DNA of 45,098 bases from Acrocarpospora pleiomorpha (GTDB taxonomy: Bacteria > Actinomycetota > Actinomycetes > Streptosporangiales > Streptosporangiaceae), in NCBI RefSeq assembly GCF_009687885.1, contig NZ_BLAF01000013.1, positions 318,924-364,021 of the forward strand, given 5' to 3'. The position numbers were made by a program, and so were the translations under genes. Positions within the stretch are counted from its first letter, which is position 1. Each line of letters opens with the position of its first letter. Below the pieces are notes generated by a model. It was not told where the DNA came from, did not search any database, and saw nothing but the letters and a program-made list of their open reading frames with translations. This document shows positions 22,702 through 31,377 of the stretch, piece after piece.

Positions 22702-23439
22702 ATGATTGTTCTGGCTCACGTCAGCGACGTACACATCGACGGAGGCGACCGCAACACCGAGCGGACCGCGCACGTCATGTCGTACGTGGAGGGACTGGAC
22801 GTCTCAGCGGTCATCGTCACCGGCGACATCGCGGACAACGGCGCCGAGGACGAATACACGATCGCCCGTGCGGCACTCAAAACCCGCCACCCGTCGATCA
22901 TCTGCCCTGGCAACCACGACAGCCGGGGTCCCTTCCGCAAGGTCATGCTCGACTCGAACGACGTGAACGAGCCCATCAACCAGGTCTTGCGGATTCCTGG
23001 AGCCACGATCATCCTGTGTGACTCCAGCATTCCCGGTCGCCCCGAAGGACGCCTGGACGACACGACGCTCGCCTGGCTGGACGACACGCTCGCCGCCGAA
23101 ACCGGTCCCGTCTTCGTCGGCATGCATCACCCGGCGGCGGCCCTCGGGATTCCCTATGTGGACGACATCGGCCTGCGCGAGCCAGAACGCTACGCCGCCA
23201 TCCTCGAACGCCACCCGCACGTGGTAGCCACCCTCGTCGGCCACGCCCACACCGGTGCCGCCACAACCTTCGCCAACCGCCCCCATCTGGTCGCACCCGG
23301 CGTCGTCAGCACCGCTCTTCCCCCCTTCGAGTGCACAACCCAACCCCCGGTGAGCTTGGACCTCCCCCCTGCTCTCGCCCTGCACATCTACGACAACGGC
23401 CACCTGACCACCCACTACCGAGCACTCCCGCTGCCCTGA
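22702..23439 (+). CDS. Calcineurin-like metallophosphoesterase (CpdA-like)
   Basis: A 245-residue enzyme with all metal-binding motifs in order: HVSDVHID (D-x-H), VIVTGDIADNG (GD), CPGNHDSRG (GNHD), VFVGMHHPA (H) and LVGHAHTG (GHxH). It resembles the 3',5'-cyclic nucleotide phosphodiesterase class, but related enzymes act on other phosphodiesters. ATG 22702 follows GAGGAG at 5 nt and is preferred over an in-frame GTG 6 nt upstream. Confidence 0.9.
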   Translation: MIVLAHVSDVHIDGGDRNTERTAHVMSYVEGLDVSAVIVTGDIADNGAEDEYTIARAALKTRHPSIICPGNHDSRGPFRKVMLDSNDVNEPINQVLRIPGATIILCDSSIPGRPEGRLDDTTLAWLDDTLAAETGPVFVGMHHPAAALGIPYVDDIGLREPERYAAILERHPHVVATLVGHAHTGAATTFANRPHLVAPGVVSTALPPFECTTQPPVSLDLPPALALHIYDNGHLTTHYRALPLP

Positions 23440-23516
23440 CCACCACCCCCGTTGTCGCGTAACGAAAAACTTCTTACGGATCGCGGACGCACAGACCCAC
23501 CACGGCCGGAGGGGCT

Positions 23517-23522
23517 TACCGT
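23517..23522 (+). promoter_or_regulatory. -10 element (TACCGT) of the sugar cluster, leaderless start
   Basis: TACCGT is followed by 7 nt and the GTG at 23530; it supports this GTG over an upstream in-frame start. Confidence 0.45.
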
Positions 23523-23529
23523 CGCGGGG

Positions 23530-24516
23530 GTGAAAGTGGTGCTGACCGGCTCGGCCGGTTTTATCGGAAGTCATGTGGCCGAGACCCTGGTCGAGGCCGG
23601 GCATGAGGTGACCGGGCTCGACGTCCGGACCGGGGTCGACGTGCGGGACCAGGAGGGTCTGGGCCGGCTGCTGGCGGGCGCGGACGCGGTCGTGCACCAA
23701 GCGGCCAAGGTCGGCCTAGGAGTGAACGTCGCGGATTTGCCCGACTACGCCTCAATCAACGTCTTTGGCACAGCGGTCCTCCTGGCCGCGATGGCGGAGC
23801 ACGAAGTCGAACGTCTGATCCTGGCCTCCTCGATGGTGGTCTACGGCGAGGGCGCCTACGACTGCGCCGAGCACGGCGGGGTACGGCCAGGCCCGCGCTT
23901 GACGACCGACCTGGAGCAGGGACGCTTCGAGCCGCGCTGCCCCCGGTGCGGATCGGAACTGACGCGGGCGACGATCGACGAAAGCGCTCCCCTGGATCCG
24001 CGCAACGCCTACGCCACCACCAAGCTCGCCCAGGAGCACCTGGCCGCCAACTGGGCGCGAGAGAGCGGCGGTTCGGCCGTCGCGCTGCGTTACCACAACG
24101 TGTACGGTCCTCGGATGCCCCGGGACACGCCGTACTCGGGGGTTGCGGCGATCTTCAGGTCCGCCCTGGAGGCGGGCCGACCGCCCCGGGTGTTCGAGGA
24201 CGGCGGGCAGATGCGTGACTTCGTGGCGGTTCGCGACGTCGCCCGGGCGAACCTGGCCGCGCTCGGCGGTGGCAGACCCGGCTGCCTGACCGCGTACAAC
24301 ATCGCCAGCGGTGCGCCGCACTCGGTGGGCGACATGGCGGCGGCGCTGGCGGCGGGTCATGGTGGTCCCGAGCCGGTCACGACCGGTGAGTACCGGCTGG
24401 GCGACGTGCGGCACATCGTCGCCTCACCGGCGTTGGCCCGCCGGGAGCTCGGCTTCGTGGCAGAGGTCTCCTTCGCCGACGGCATGAAGGAGTTCGCCTC
24501 CGCGCCACTGGGCTGA
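23530..24516 (+). CDS. NAD-dependent nucleotide-sugar epimerase/dehydratase with inserted zinc site
   Basis: A 328-residue extended short-chain dehydrogenase. The N-terminus KVVLTGSAGFIGSHV carries GxxGxxG (7-13), the active site is S100/S101 with Y161-x3-K165 (NAYATTKLAQEH), and RYHNVYGPRMP is the substrate loop. Between the catalytic Ser and Tyr lies an insertion with C112-x2-H115 and C137-x2-C140, a likely zinc knuckle. The same insertion is known to me from dTDP-L-rhamnose 4-epimerase-type enzymes, so a deoxysugar substrate is plausible but not shown. It heads a cluster with GT2, DUF2064, methyltransferase and GT87-type genes. Confidence 0.85.
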   Translation: MKVVLTGSAGFIGSHVAETLVEAGHEVTGLDVRTGVDVRDQEGLGRLLAGADAVVHQAAKVGLGVNVADLPDYASINVFGTAVLLAAMAEHEVERLILASSMVVYGEGAYDCAEHGGVRPGPRLTTDLEQGRFEPRCPRCGSELTRATIDESAPLDPRNAYATTKLAQEHLAANWARESGGSAVALRYHNVYGPRMPRDTPYSGVAAIFRSALEAGRPPRVFEDGGQMRDFVAVRDVARANLAALGGGRPGCLTAYNIASGAPHSVGDMAAALAAGHGGPEPVTTGEYRLGDVRHIVASPALARRELGFVAEVSFADGMKEFASAPLG

Positions 24517-24596
24517 CGGGGCCTGTATGGGGTTGAGCTGGGCGGATTCCCGTCGCAGCGTCACGACTCTGTAAGAGTTGGCGGCGATCTCCCCGC

Positions 24597-24602
24597 TAGC
24601 GT
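24597..24602 (+). promoter_or_regulatory. -10 element (TAGCGT), leaderless start
   Basis: TAGCGT is followed by 7 nt and the ATG at 24610. Confidence 0.4.
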
Positions 24603-24609
24603 TGATCGC

Positions 24610-25281
24610 ATGATGATCGACGTGGTGCTGCCGTGCCTGGACGAGGAGGCCGCGCTGCCGTGGGTCCTGGGGCGCATGCTCCCGGGCTATCGGCCGATCG
24701 TGGTCGACAACGGTTCCATCGATGACTCGGTCGCGGTGGCGTCGGCCCATGGCGCTCAGGTGGTGCACGAGCCGCGCCGCGGATTCGGCGCCGCGTGCCA
24801 CGCCGGGCTGCTGGCGTGCACCGCGGAGGTCGTGTGCTTCATGGACGCCGACGCCTCGCTGGACCCCCGCCAGCTCCCCGAACTGGTCGAGCCGATCCTG
24901 GCCGGAGCGCGCGACCTGATGCTGGGCCGCAGGAGAGTGACGCCAGGTGCCTCCTGGCCGTTGCACGCCCGCGCGGCGAACGCCGTACTGGCGCGCGGCC
25001 TGAGCAGGCGCACGAGTGCGCGGTTGCGCGATCTCGGGCCGATGCGCGCGTGCCGGCGCCAGGATCTCCTGGACCTGAAGCTGAGCGATCGCCGGTTCGG
25101 CTATCCGCTGGAGATGGTGTTGCGCGCGGCGCGGGCGGGCTGGCGGATCGCCGAAGTCGACGTGGACTACCTGCGGCGCTCCGGGCGCTCCAAGGTCACC
25201 GGCACCGTAGCCGGCACGCTGCGGGCGATCGCCGACATGCGCCGCGTCCTGGCCGAGTGCGAGCGGGAGTCCGCCCGATGA
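24610..25281 (+). CDS. Family 2 glycosyltransferase, soluble
   Basis: A 223-residue GT-A enzyme: MIDVVLPCLDEEAALPWVLG, VVDNGSIDDSVAVA, GFGAACHAGL, and the metal-binding D79-A-D81 (VVCFMDADASLDP). The acceptor part ends FGYPLEMVLRAARAGWRIAE, VDVDYLRRSGRSKVTGTVAG, as in polyprenyl-phosphate glycosyltransferases of the DPM1 type, but there are no membrane helices. The last codons overlap the DUF2064 gene (ATGA). Donor and acceptor are unknown. Confidence 0.88.
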   Translation: MMIDVVLPCLDEEAALPWVLGRMLPGYRPIVVDNGSIDDSVAVASAHGAQVVHEPRRGFGAACHAGLLACTAEVVCFMDADASLDPRQLPELVEPILAGARDLMLGRRRVTPGASWPLHARAANAVLARGLSRRTSARLRDLGPMRACRRQDLLDLKLSDRRFGYPLEMVLRAARAGWRIAEVDVDYLRRSGRSKVTGTVAGTLRAIADMRRVLAECERESAR

Positions 25282-25922
25282 TGCCCGCTCAGATCATCGT
25301 CATCGCCAAAGAGCCCGTGGCGGGGCGGGTGAAGACCAGGCTGAGCCCGCCGTTCACGCCCGGCCAGGCGGCTCAGCTCGCCGCCGCCGCGCTGGAGGAC
25401 ACCCTGCGCACCGTCGCGGCGCTGCCGGTCGCGCATCGGGTGCTCGCCTTGGCCGGTCTGCCCGGATACTGGCTGCCGGACGGCTTCACCGTCATCCCCC
25501 AGCGCGGCGACGGCCTCGACGAACGACTCGCCGCCGCGTTTCGCGACGCGTACCGGCTGCACCCCATGCCCCTCGTGCTGGTGGGTATGGACACTCCGCA
25601 GCTCTCCCCCGACCTGCTGGAGGCCGCCGTCTCCGCGCTGGCGCACCGCGACGCCGTGTACGGCCCCGCGTGCGATGGCGGTTTCTGGCTGCTCGGATTA
25701 CGCCGTCCCGACCCCGGACTGCTCCTGGGCGTGCCGATGTCGCGGCCCACCACCGGGCGCGCCCAGCTCGGACGGCTGACGGGGGCAGGCCTGAGCGTGG
25801 CGACGCTGCCGGAACTGACCGACGTCGACACCGCCGACGACGCCTTCCAGGTCGCGGCCCAAGCACCGGGATCCCGCTTCGCCGGCGTGCTGGCGGCGTT
25901 GGCGCAGGGGGCGCTGCTGTAA
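25278..25922 (+). CDS. DUF2064 / TIGR04282-type nucleotidyl- or glycosyltransferase-like protein
   Basis: A 214-residue GT-A-like protein: IIVIAKEPVAGRVKTRLSPP at the start, LVLVGMDTPQLSPDLLE in the middle, and VYGPACDGGFWLLGLRR near the site. The family is annotated as 'arsenosugar biosynthesis glycosyltransferase' from a few systems, but no arsenic-methylation gene is present here, so that role is not supported. It starts at ATG 25278 (overlapping the GT2 stop) or 25281. It overlaps the next gene as TAATG. Confidence 0.85.
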   Translation: MMPAQIIVIAKEPVAGRVKTRLSPPFTPGQAAQLAAAALEDTLRTVAALPVAHRVLALAGLPGYWLPDGFTVIPQRGDGLDERLAAAFRDAYRLHPMPLVLVGMDTPQLSPDLLEAAVSALAHRDAVYGPACDGGFWLLGLRRPDPGLLLGVPMSRPTTGRAQLGRLTGAGLSVATLPELTDVDTADDAFQVAAQAPGSRFAGVLAALAQGALL

Positions 25923-26533
25923 TGATCGGCGAGCTGTACTCCGCGTCGCTGGCCGGCGCCGCGACCCAGATCGAGCACATCGACGGGACCGTGGAACCGC
26001 TGGAGGCCGCCCGCTGGTTCGAACCCATCGACGGGGACGAGGCGCTGCTGTCCCGTTGTGTCAGCCCGACGCTGGATGTCGGCTCCGGTCCTGGACGGCT
26101 CACCGCCACGCTGGCCCGGCGGGGCGTCACCGCGTTGGGCATCGACATCACTCCGCACGCCGTCCGGCTGACCCGCCGGGCCGGGGGTTTCGCCCTCTGC
26201 CGCGACGTTTTCGACCAGGTGCCCGGCAGCGGGCGATGGGCCACCCTGCTGCTGGCCGACGGCAACATCGGCATCGGCGCTCACCCGGCGGCGCTGCTGC
26301 GCCGGGCCCGCGAGCTCGTCCGTCCCGGCGGCGCCGTCCTGGTCGAACTGGATGCCCCGGAGACGACCAGCCAGGTCGAGCGGGTACGGCTCCGCCACGC
26401 CGACGCGGTCGGGGACTGGTTCGGCTGGGCCCGGGTCTCGGTCAGCGACATCGCCCGCCTGGCCGAGGCCGGCGGCTTCCCCACTGCCGACCGCTGGCAG
26501 GAGGCAGGCCGATGGTTCGCGGCGCTGCGCTGA
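25922..26533 (+). CDS. SAM-dependent methyltransferase, class I
   Basis: A 203-residue protein with motif I LDVGSGPGRLT (51-61), a GIDITPHAV acidic-loop motif II and LLLADGNIGIGAHP, then LVRPGGAVLVELDAPETTSQ. The ATG overlaps the DUF2064 stop (TAATG). Its 3' end overlaps the next gene by 22 bp. Substrate unknown; position in the cluster suggests a sugar or sugar-lipid. Confidence 0.85.
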   Translation: MIGELYSASLAGAATQIEHIDGTVEPLEAARWFEPIDGDEALLSRCVSPTLDVGSGPGRLTATLARRGVTALGIDITPHAVRLTRRAGGFALCRDVFDQVPGSGRWATLLLADGNIGIGAHPAALLRRARELVRPGGAVLVELDAPETTSQVERVRLRHADAVGDWFGWARVSVSDIARLAEAGGFPTADRWQEAGRWFAALR

Positions 26534-27897
26534 CCCGGACCGCCGCCCTGATCATGGCTCTGGTGGCCGTGCTCGCCGGGACCGTTCGCTTCGCCAGCGT
26601 GGACCTGTTCGGCTGGTATGTGGCGGCTTGGGCATTGTTCGCCGCCGCGGCCTGGTCGCTGCGCGGCGTGCCCGCCCGCCAGGCGACGGCCCTGGTCCTG
26701 GCCGGCGGTATCGCGGTGGTCGCCACCGGCCTGCTGGCCCCGCCGCGCACCAGCACCGACTCCTACCGCTATGCCTGGGACGGCAGGGTCCAGGCCGCGG
26801 GCGTCTCCCCCTACGATCACACCCCGGCCGATCCCGCGCTCGCCGCCCTACGGGACCCGTGGCTGTTCCCCACCGGCGACGCCTGCCGGGAACCCGGCCA
26901 CGCCCCGCTCCCCACCGGTGGATGCACGCGGCTGAACCGGCCGACCGCGCACACCATCTACCCGCCTGTCGCGGAGGCCTACTTCCTGCTCGTCCACGCG
27001 CTCTCACCGCCCGGCGCACGGCACAAACCACTCCAGGTCGGCGGCGCGCTGCTCTCGATCTGTGTCACGATCGCACTCCTGCGCCGCCGCCCCGGTCACG
27101 CCGCCTACTGGGCGTGGTGTCCGGCGGTGCCGCTGGAAGCGGTCAACAACGCGCACGCCGACGTGCTCGGCGTCCTGCTCACCGTGCTCGCGTTCCTGGT
27201 GGTCCGGCGCCGCCGCGCGCTGGGCGGCGCGCTGCTCGGTTCGGGCATAGCGGTCAAACTCCTGCCCGCGGTCACCCTGCCCGGCGCCCTCTCCGGGGTG
27301 CTGTCCAGGGATCGGCCGTCCAGGGATCGGCTGTCCAGGGATCAGTGGTTCCGCGACACGCTCACGGTGGTGGCGCCCGCGGCGGCGGTCGCCGCCCTGG
27401 CCTACCTGCCCTACGTGCTGGCCTCGCATGCGTCCGTTTTCGGCTACCTCACCGGTTACGTGCGTGAGGAAGGCTACGACGACGCGTCCGCGCGGGACCG
27501 CTACGCGCTGGTGCGGCTCGTGGTCCCCGACGGCTGGGCGCTGCCGGTGGTCGCGGCCCTCCTGCTCGTGGTCACCCTCCTGGTGCTGCGACACGGCGAC
27601 CCCGACCGGCCCTGGCGAGGCGCGCTGCTGGTGACCGGAGCCGCGTTCCTGCTGCTCACCCCCGGCTACTCGTGGTACGCGCTGCTCCTGGTCGCCTTGG
27701 TGGCGCTCGACGGCCGATGGGAGTGGCTCGGGATCCCGCTCGCGGGAGCGGCCAAGTACCTCACGGCCGGGTCCGCGATAGGCGGTGCCACCGGCACGAT
27801 CGCCTACGGTCTCGCCGCGCTGGCGGTGATCGGCGGGTACGCCTGGCGGACCGGCGTCGGGTCGCCCCGCCTGCTCGACCGGACCGCTGAACGCTGA
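26512..27897 (+). CDS. Multi-pass membrane glycosyltransferase, GT87/DUF2029-like
   Basis: A 461-residue integral membrane protein with about ten to twelve helices. The signature STDSYRYAWDGRVQAAGVSP then YDHTPADPALAALRDPWLFP, and TAHTIYPPVAEAYF, is typical of polyprenol-phosphate-dependent mannosyl/hexosyltransferases; the Asp in TDSYRYAWDG is the expected catalytic residue. ATG 26512 follows GGAGG at 7 nt, and the upstream frame extension is an overlap shadow. A 15-bp tandem repeat (27301-27347) encodes LSRDRPSRDRLSRDQ in a loop. It probably uses a lipid-linked sugar donor outside the membrane. Confidence 0.85.
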   Translation: MVRGAALTRTAALIMALVAVLAGTVRFASVDLFGWYVAAWALFAAAAWSLRGVPARQATALVLAGGIAVVATGLLAPPRTSTDSYRYAWDGRVQAAGVSPYDHTPADPALAALRDPWLFPTGDACREPGHAPLPTGGCTRLNRPTAHTIYPPVAEAYFLLVHALSPPGARHKPLQVGGALLSICVTIALLRRRPGHAAYWAWCPAVPLEAVNNAHADVLGVLLTVLAFLVVRRRRALGGALLGSGIAVKLLPAVTLPGALSGVLSRDRPSRDRLSRDQWFRDTLTVVAPAAAVAALAYLPYVLASHASVFGYLTGYVREEGYDDASARDRYALVRLVVPDGWALPVVAALLLVVTLLVLRHGDPDRPWRGALLVTGAAFLLLTPGYSWYALLLVALVALDGRWEWLGIPLAGAAKYLTAGSAIGGATGTIAYGLAALAVIGGYAWRTGVGSPRLLDRTAER

Positions 27898-27915
27898 GTC
27901 GTGATCGCCGCCCAT

Positions 27916-27943
27916 CCCCGCGCGATCAACCGATCGCGCGGGG
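27916..27943. terminator. Bidirectional terminator between convergent units
   Basis: CCCCGCGCGATC (27916-27927) and GATCGCGCGGGG (27932-27943) are exact complements with a 4-nt AACC loop. It lies between the convergent GT87-like and GH97 genes. Confidence 0.85.
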
Positions 27944-27952
27944 AGTTGCGGG

Positions 27953-30900
27953 TTATCGGTGGATGACGCCTGGGTCGGGTTCGAGGGTGATGAAGTCGAG
28001 GTTGACGTTGCCGTTGTCGCTGGGGCCGTACACGAAGGTCAGTGGGGTGGTCGTGGTGAGGCGGAGGTTGGCCTGGTGGTCGGACCAGGTGTCCCAGTTC
28101 GGCAGGGTGGGGAGCCGGAGTTGGAGGGACTGCGTTCCGCTGGAGAGGGTCATGGTCTGGGTGGCGCCCATGGCGTTGGCGTAGCGGAGGCGGATGGCGT
28201 ACAGGCCATCGACGGTGACCGGGGCGTTGAAGCGGACGCCGCTGTCCTTGGTTTTCAGGCAGGCCACGAAGCCGGTGCCGGTGTAACCGGTGTGGTCGGT
28301 ACGCCGGCACGCGCCGCTGACGAGCTGTGCGGACTCCGCTTCGATCTTGCGAGGGCCGGTGGCGAGGAGTCCGCCGATGGACAGCAGGTCGGCCGCGACG
28401 TCCGGGGCGATCGGCTCGGCGTTGACCAGGGCGGTGAACCGGTTGAGGGCTTCCCGCATTCCCGCCAGGTCGTTCGCGACCGCCGCGGTGATCGCGGCTT
28501 TGACTTCGATGGCGAGTGCGCCGGACAGGGCAGGGCTGAGGGCGCCCGTGTCTGTTGCCAGCCGTACCTTCAGGGCGAGGGAGAAGAGTGCCTCCGGTGT
28601 GCCGAGCCGGGTGGTGAGCTGGTCGTCGATGGCGGTGCGGGCCTGCGCGGTCACCTCGGCGAGGGGGAGACCGTAGAGGGCGAGGCGCACGTCCTGGAGG
28701 GCCAGGAGACGGCCGGTCGGGTCGCCCTGGCGGAGCAGGCTCTCGGCCGTGGTGAGCATGGGCTGGAGGAACGCCATCGCGGACGAGGTCACCTCGCCGG
28801 ACTTCCGCAGGTCCCGGACGAGGCCGAGCAGCGAACGCGGCTGTGCGACGCGGACCGGTTCGCCGCGCTCGCCGGTGGGCGCGCCGACCGCGACCCGGAA
28901 GTCCTGGTCGGGCACCTCGGCGGCGGACAGTGTCCATTCGACGGTACGGGCTCCGCCGCCCGCGACGCGGACGCGCTGGACACCACCGGCGGCGCGGCCG
29001 TCGAGGAACACCTGGGTCGGGAACTCCGCCACGGTGCTGCCGGTGTTGGTGAGCTGGGCCTTCACGGTGAGCTGCTGGGTGGCCGGGTCCAGGATGGCCT
29101 CGGGGGTGCCGTAACCGGCGCGGGGCGTGGCGTACCAGGGGAGGTCGCCGAGGTCTTCGGCGGTCGCGGGCCTGATCCTGACCGCCTGGCCACCGGCGGC
29201 GACCAGCGACATCGACAGCCGGGTGGACGATCTGACCAGGGTCTTGCGGATCTCGACGGGCAGCGGGTCGCCCTTCCAGGTGGTCTCCTGGGCGTCGGCG
29301 TAGATCTCCGCCGCGAAGGTGCCGTTGGGGAGGAACGACAGCGGAACCTGGAGGGTCCGGTCGTTCTCGTCGGTGATCGCGCCGAGGTACCAGGTGTCGC
29401 CGCTGCGCCGGGCGGTCGTGGTGTAGTCGCCGATGACGCTGTCCAGGACGCGGGTCTCGTCCCAAGTGGCGGGCATGTTCTTGAGGAAGGCGAAGCCGGG
29501 GTGGGCGGCGTAGTTCTCGGGGGTGTCCGCGAGCATCTGCAGCGGGCTGAAGAACGTCGGGTATAACGCGAGTTGCGCGGCCGAGGTGGTCTGGACGCGG
29601 GTGTTGAGCCGGGCCGGGTCCCACGTGACGTTCAGGACGCCGGGCGTGTAGTCGGCGGGTCCTCCCATGAACCGGGTGAAGGGGAGGATCGTGGCCTGCG
29701 CGGGCGGGTTGCCGTTGGCGCCCATGTAGTTCTGCTGCTCCATGCCCGCGACGCCCTCGCCCGACATCATGTTCGGGTAGGTGCGCGCCAGGCCGGTGGG
29801 CTTGATCGCCTCATGGGCGTTGACCGTGATGCGGTGCCGGGCCGCCGCGTCGATCACCCGCTGGTAGTGGCGTACGGCCTCCTGGTCGTAGTGGCTGCGG
29901 TTGATGCCGCCGAGCAGGAACTTCGTGGCGTAGCCGGTCTTGATCGCGTGGATGCCGAGTTCTTCGTACCTGGAGAAGATCTTCTCCAGGTTCTGGTCGT
30001 AGTAGTCGATGTCGCCCCGGGTCTCGTTGTGCGCGATGTACCCGATGCCGTTGTCGGCGGCGTAACGGAGGACTTCGGGGAGGTCGAAGTCGGCCTGCGG
30101 GGTCAGGAAGTCCTGGCCCGCCCAGCTGCCGCCAGCGTTGGTGTTCCAGCCCTCGGCCAGGACGAACTTCGCGCCCGCCTCCTTGGCCAGGTCGATGTAC
30201 TGCTTGAGCCGCGCGGTGGTCGCGCCGTGCTTGGGCCCGGCGGTCCAGGTGGTCTGCCTGCGCTGGAGTTCCCACCAGACGCCCACGTACGTCGCGGGCT
30301 TGATCCAGGACGTGTCATCGCAGATCGCGCACGGGTCGTTGAGGTTCTCGATCAGATGGGATTCGCCCAGGTCGCCGGGGCGTTCGCCCACGGTCAGGGT
30401 GCGCCAGGGCGTGGCGAACGCGCCGTTCAGCTTGGCCTTGGCGCCGTCGGGGAGGGCGATCAGGTCGCTGGAGAACCGGCCGGGCTGCCCTGGCACCGAC
30501 TTCAGCGTCATGCTGGGGTAGTCGGTCAGGTCGGCCTCGTGCACCACCACGTAGGAGTCGGCGGCGGGGGAGGCGGTGATGGGGGTCTGGGTGGTGGCGA
30601 CGCCGGACAGGGGCAGGTCGCGGTAGTGCTGCTCGTCGGCGGACCAGGTCTTGCCCGCGGCGATCGACCAGCTCCGCGCGGCAGGGTCGAGGGCGAACTC
30701 GGTCTGCTCGGCGGTGACGGTGTAGGCGTCCAGGCCAGGCTGGTCGGGGAAGCGGTAGCGGAAGCCGACCCCGTCGTCGAAGACCCGGAACACCAGGTCG
30801 AGCTTGAAGCCTGTGCCGGCCTGGACCGCGTGGACGGTGAGCTCGCTCGCGTGGTTCCTGACCTTGCTCGACGTCCCCCAGACCGGCTTCCACGTCTCGT

Positions 30901-31231
30901 CGATCGTGCGCCGTTCGACGGACTCGACGGCCATGCCCTGCGTGAGGCTGGGTCGGCCCGCGAGATCCATTCCGAGTCCGGACGCGCCGACGAGTGTCTT
31001 GTCATGCTTGGTCACGCTGTAGGTGAGACGCCCGCCGACGGTGGTGACGGCGACCCGCAGATCACCGTCCGGCGACTCGACGACCTGGGCGCTCTCCCCG
31101 GCGATCTGGGTGAGGGGTGCGGGTTCCTCGGCCAGCGCCGGCACCGCCGCGATCCCGCCGGAGACCACGATGGCCGCCGTCATCGAGAGCAGTCCCGCCC
31201 GTCTTCTCCGCCCGGCGTTCTTATGTTGCAT
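27953..31231 (-). CDS. Secreted glycoside hydrolase family 97 enzyme with C-terminal carbohydrate-binding module
   Basis: A 1092-residue secreted protein. Signal peptide (RRRRAGLLSMTAAIVVSGGI, cleavage near ALA-EE at 34). N-terminal beta domain about 40-300, then the GH97 (beta/alpha)8 barrel about 310-570 (YVGVWWELQRRQTTW, FVLAEGWNTNAGG, IKTGYATKF, VNAHEAIKPTGLARTYPN, GVAGMEQQNY), a C-terminal beta domain, a helical region (about 770-960), and a terminal CBM35-like module (KIEAESAQLVSGACR onward). Retaining GH97 enzymes have an Asp nucleophile in the 'KxD' segment; here it reads KTGY. E474 and E498 remain, suggesting an inverting SusB-like alpha-glucosidase. Start ATG 31231 follows AGAAGAGG. 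Confidence 0.92.
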   Translation of the reverse strand: MQHKNAGRRRRAGLLSMTAAIVVSGGIAAVPALAEEPAPLTQIAGESAQVVESPDGDLRVAVTTVGGRLTYSVTKHDKTLVGASGLGMDLAGRPSLTQGMAVESVERRTIDETWKPVWGTSSKVRNHASELTVHAVQAGTGFKLDLVFRVFDDGVGFRYRFPDQPGLDAYTVTAEQTEFALDPAARSWSIAAGKTWSADEQHYRDLPLSGVATTQTPITASPAADSYVVVHEADLTDYPSMTLKSVPGQPGRFSSDLIALPDGAKAKLNGAFATPWRTLTVGERPGDLGESHLIENLNDPCAICDDTSWIKPATYVGVWWELQRRQTTWTAGPKHGATTARLKQYIDLAKEAGAKFVLAEGWNTNAGGSWAGQDFLTPQADFDLPEVLRYAADNGIGYIAHNETRGDIDYYDQNLEKIFSRYEELGIHAIKTGYATKFLLGGINRSHYDQEAVRHYQRVIDAAARHRITVNAHEAIKPTGLARTYPNMMSGEGVAGMEQQNYMGANGNPPAQATILPFTRFMGGPADYTPGVLNVTWDPARLNTRVQTTSAAQLALYPTFFSPLQMLADTPENYAAHPGFAFLKNMPATWDETRVLDSVIGDYTTTARRSGDTWYLGAITDENDRTLQVPLSFLPNGTFAAEIYADAQETTWKGDPLPVEIRKTLVRSSTRLSMSLVAAGGQAVRIRPATAEDLGDLPWYATPRAGYGTPEAILDPATQQLTVKAQLTNTGSTVAEFPTQVFLDGRAAGGVQRVRVAGGGARTVEWTLSAAEVPDQDFRVAVGAPTGERGEPVRVAQPRSLLGLVRDLRKSGEVTSSAMAFLQPMLTTAESLLRQGDPTGRLLALQDVRLALYGLPLAEVTAQARTAIDDQLTTRLGTPEALFSLALKVRLATDTGALSPALSGALAIEVKAAITAAVANDLAGMREALNRFTALVNAEPIAPDVAADLLSIGGLLATGPRKIEAESAQLVSGACRRTDHTGYTGTGFVACLKTKDSGVRFNAPVTVDGLYAIRLRYANAMGATQTMTLSSGTQSLQLRLPTLPNWDTWSDHQANLRLTTTTPLTFVYGPSDNGNVNLDFITLEPDPGVIHR

Positions 31232-31290
31232 GAGTGCCTCTTCTAACGGGGTGGTGATTGCGACGGAGAAGACTCCGCAACTCTCCCGTG

Positions 31291-31320
31291 ACGGTAGATG
31301 GCAGAAAAGACTCTGGTCAA
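31291..31320 (-). promoter_or_regulatory. Promoter of the GH97 gene
   Basis: On the minus strand TTGACC (31320-31315), an 18-bp spacer and TACCGT (31296-31291) make a good sigma-70-type promoter, giving a leader of about 50 nt before the ATG at 31231. Confidence 0.6.
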
Positions 31321-31325
31321 CACCC

Positions 31326-31351
31326 TTAATATTTATTAATTAGTGCACTAA
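31326..31351. promoter_or_regulatory. Two palindromes, likely operator of the ROK regulator
   Basis: TTAATATTTATTAA (31326-31339) and TTAGTGCACTAA (31340-31351) are adjacent palindromes in an unusually A+T-rich island. They lie just upstream of the GH97 -35 and over the -35 region expected for the ROK gene. ROK repressors use A+T-rich palindromes, so control of both genes is likely. Confidence 0.55.
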
Positions 31352-31365
31352 GCGCTCAAATTAGC

Positions 31366-31371
31366 TAGGCT
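31366..31371 (+). promoter_or_regulatory. -10 element (TAGGCT) of the ROK gene, leaderless start
   Basis: TAGGCT is followed by 6 nt and the GTG at 31378. Confidence 0.5.
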
Positions 31372-31377
31372 TGGCTG

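Noticed and set aside
25278..25922. Arsenosugar pathway
   Set aside because: Only the DUF2064 family name suggests it. No ArsM, ArsS, ArsR or arsenate reductase gene is in the window.
27959..31246. Two long plus-strand frames opposite the GH97 gene
   Set aside because: The minus strand has signal peptide, GH97 motifs and CBM in one frame; the plus frames are compositional shadows.
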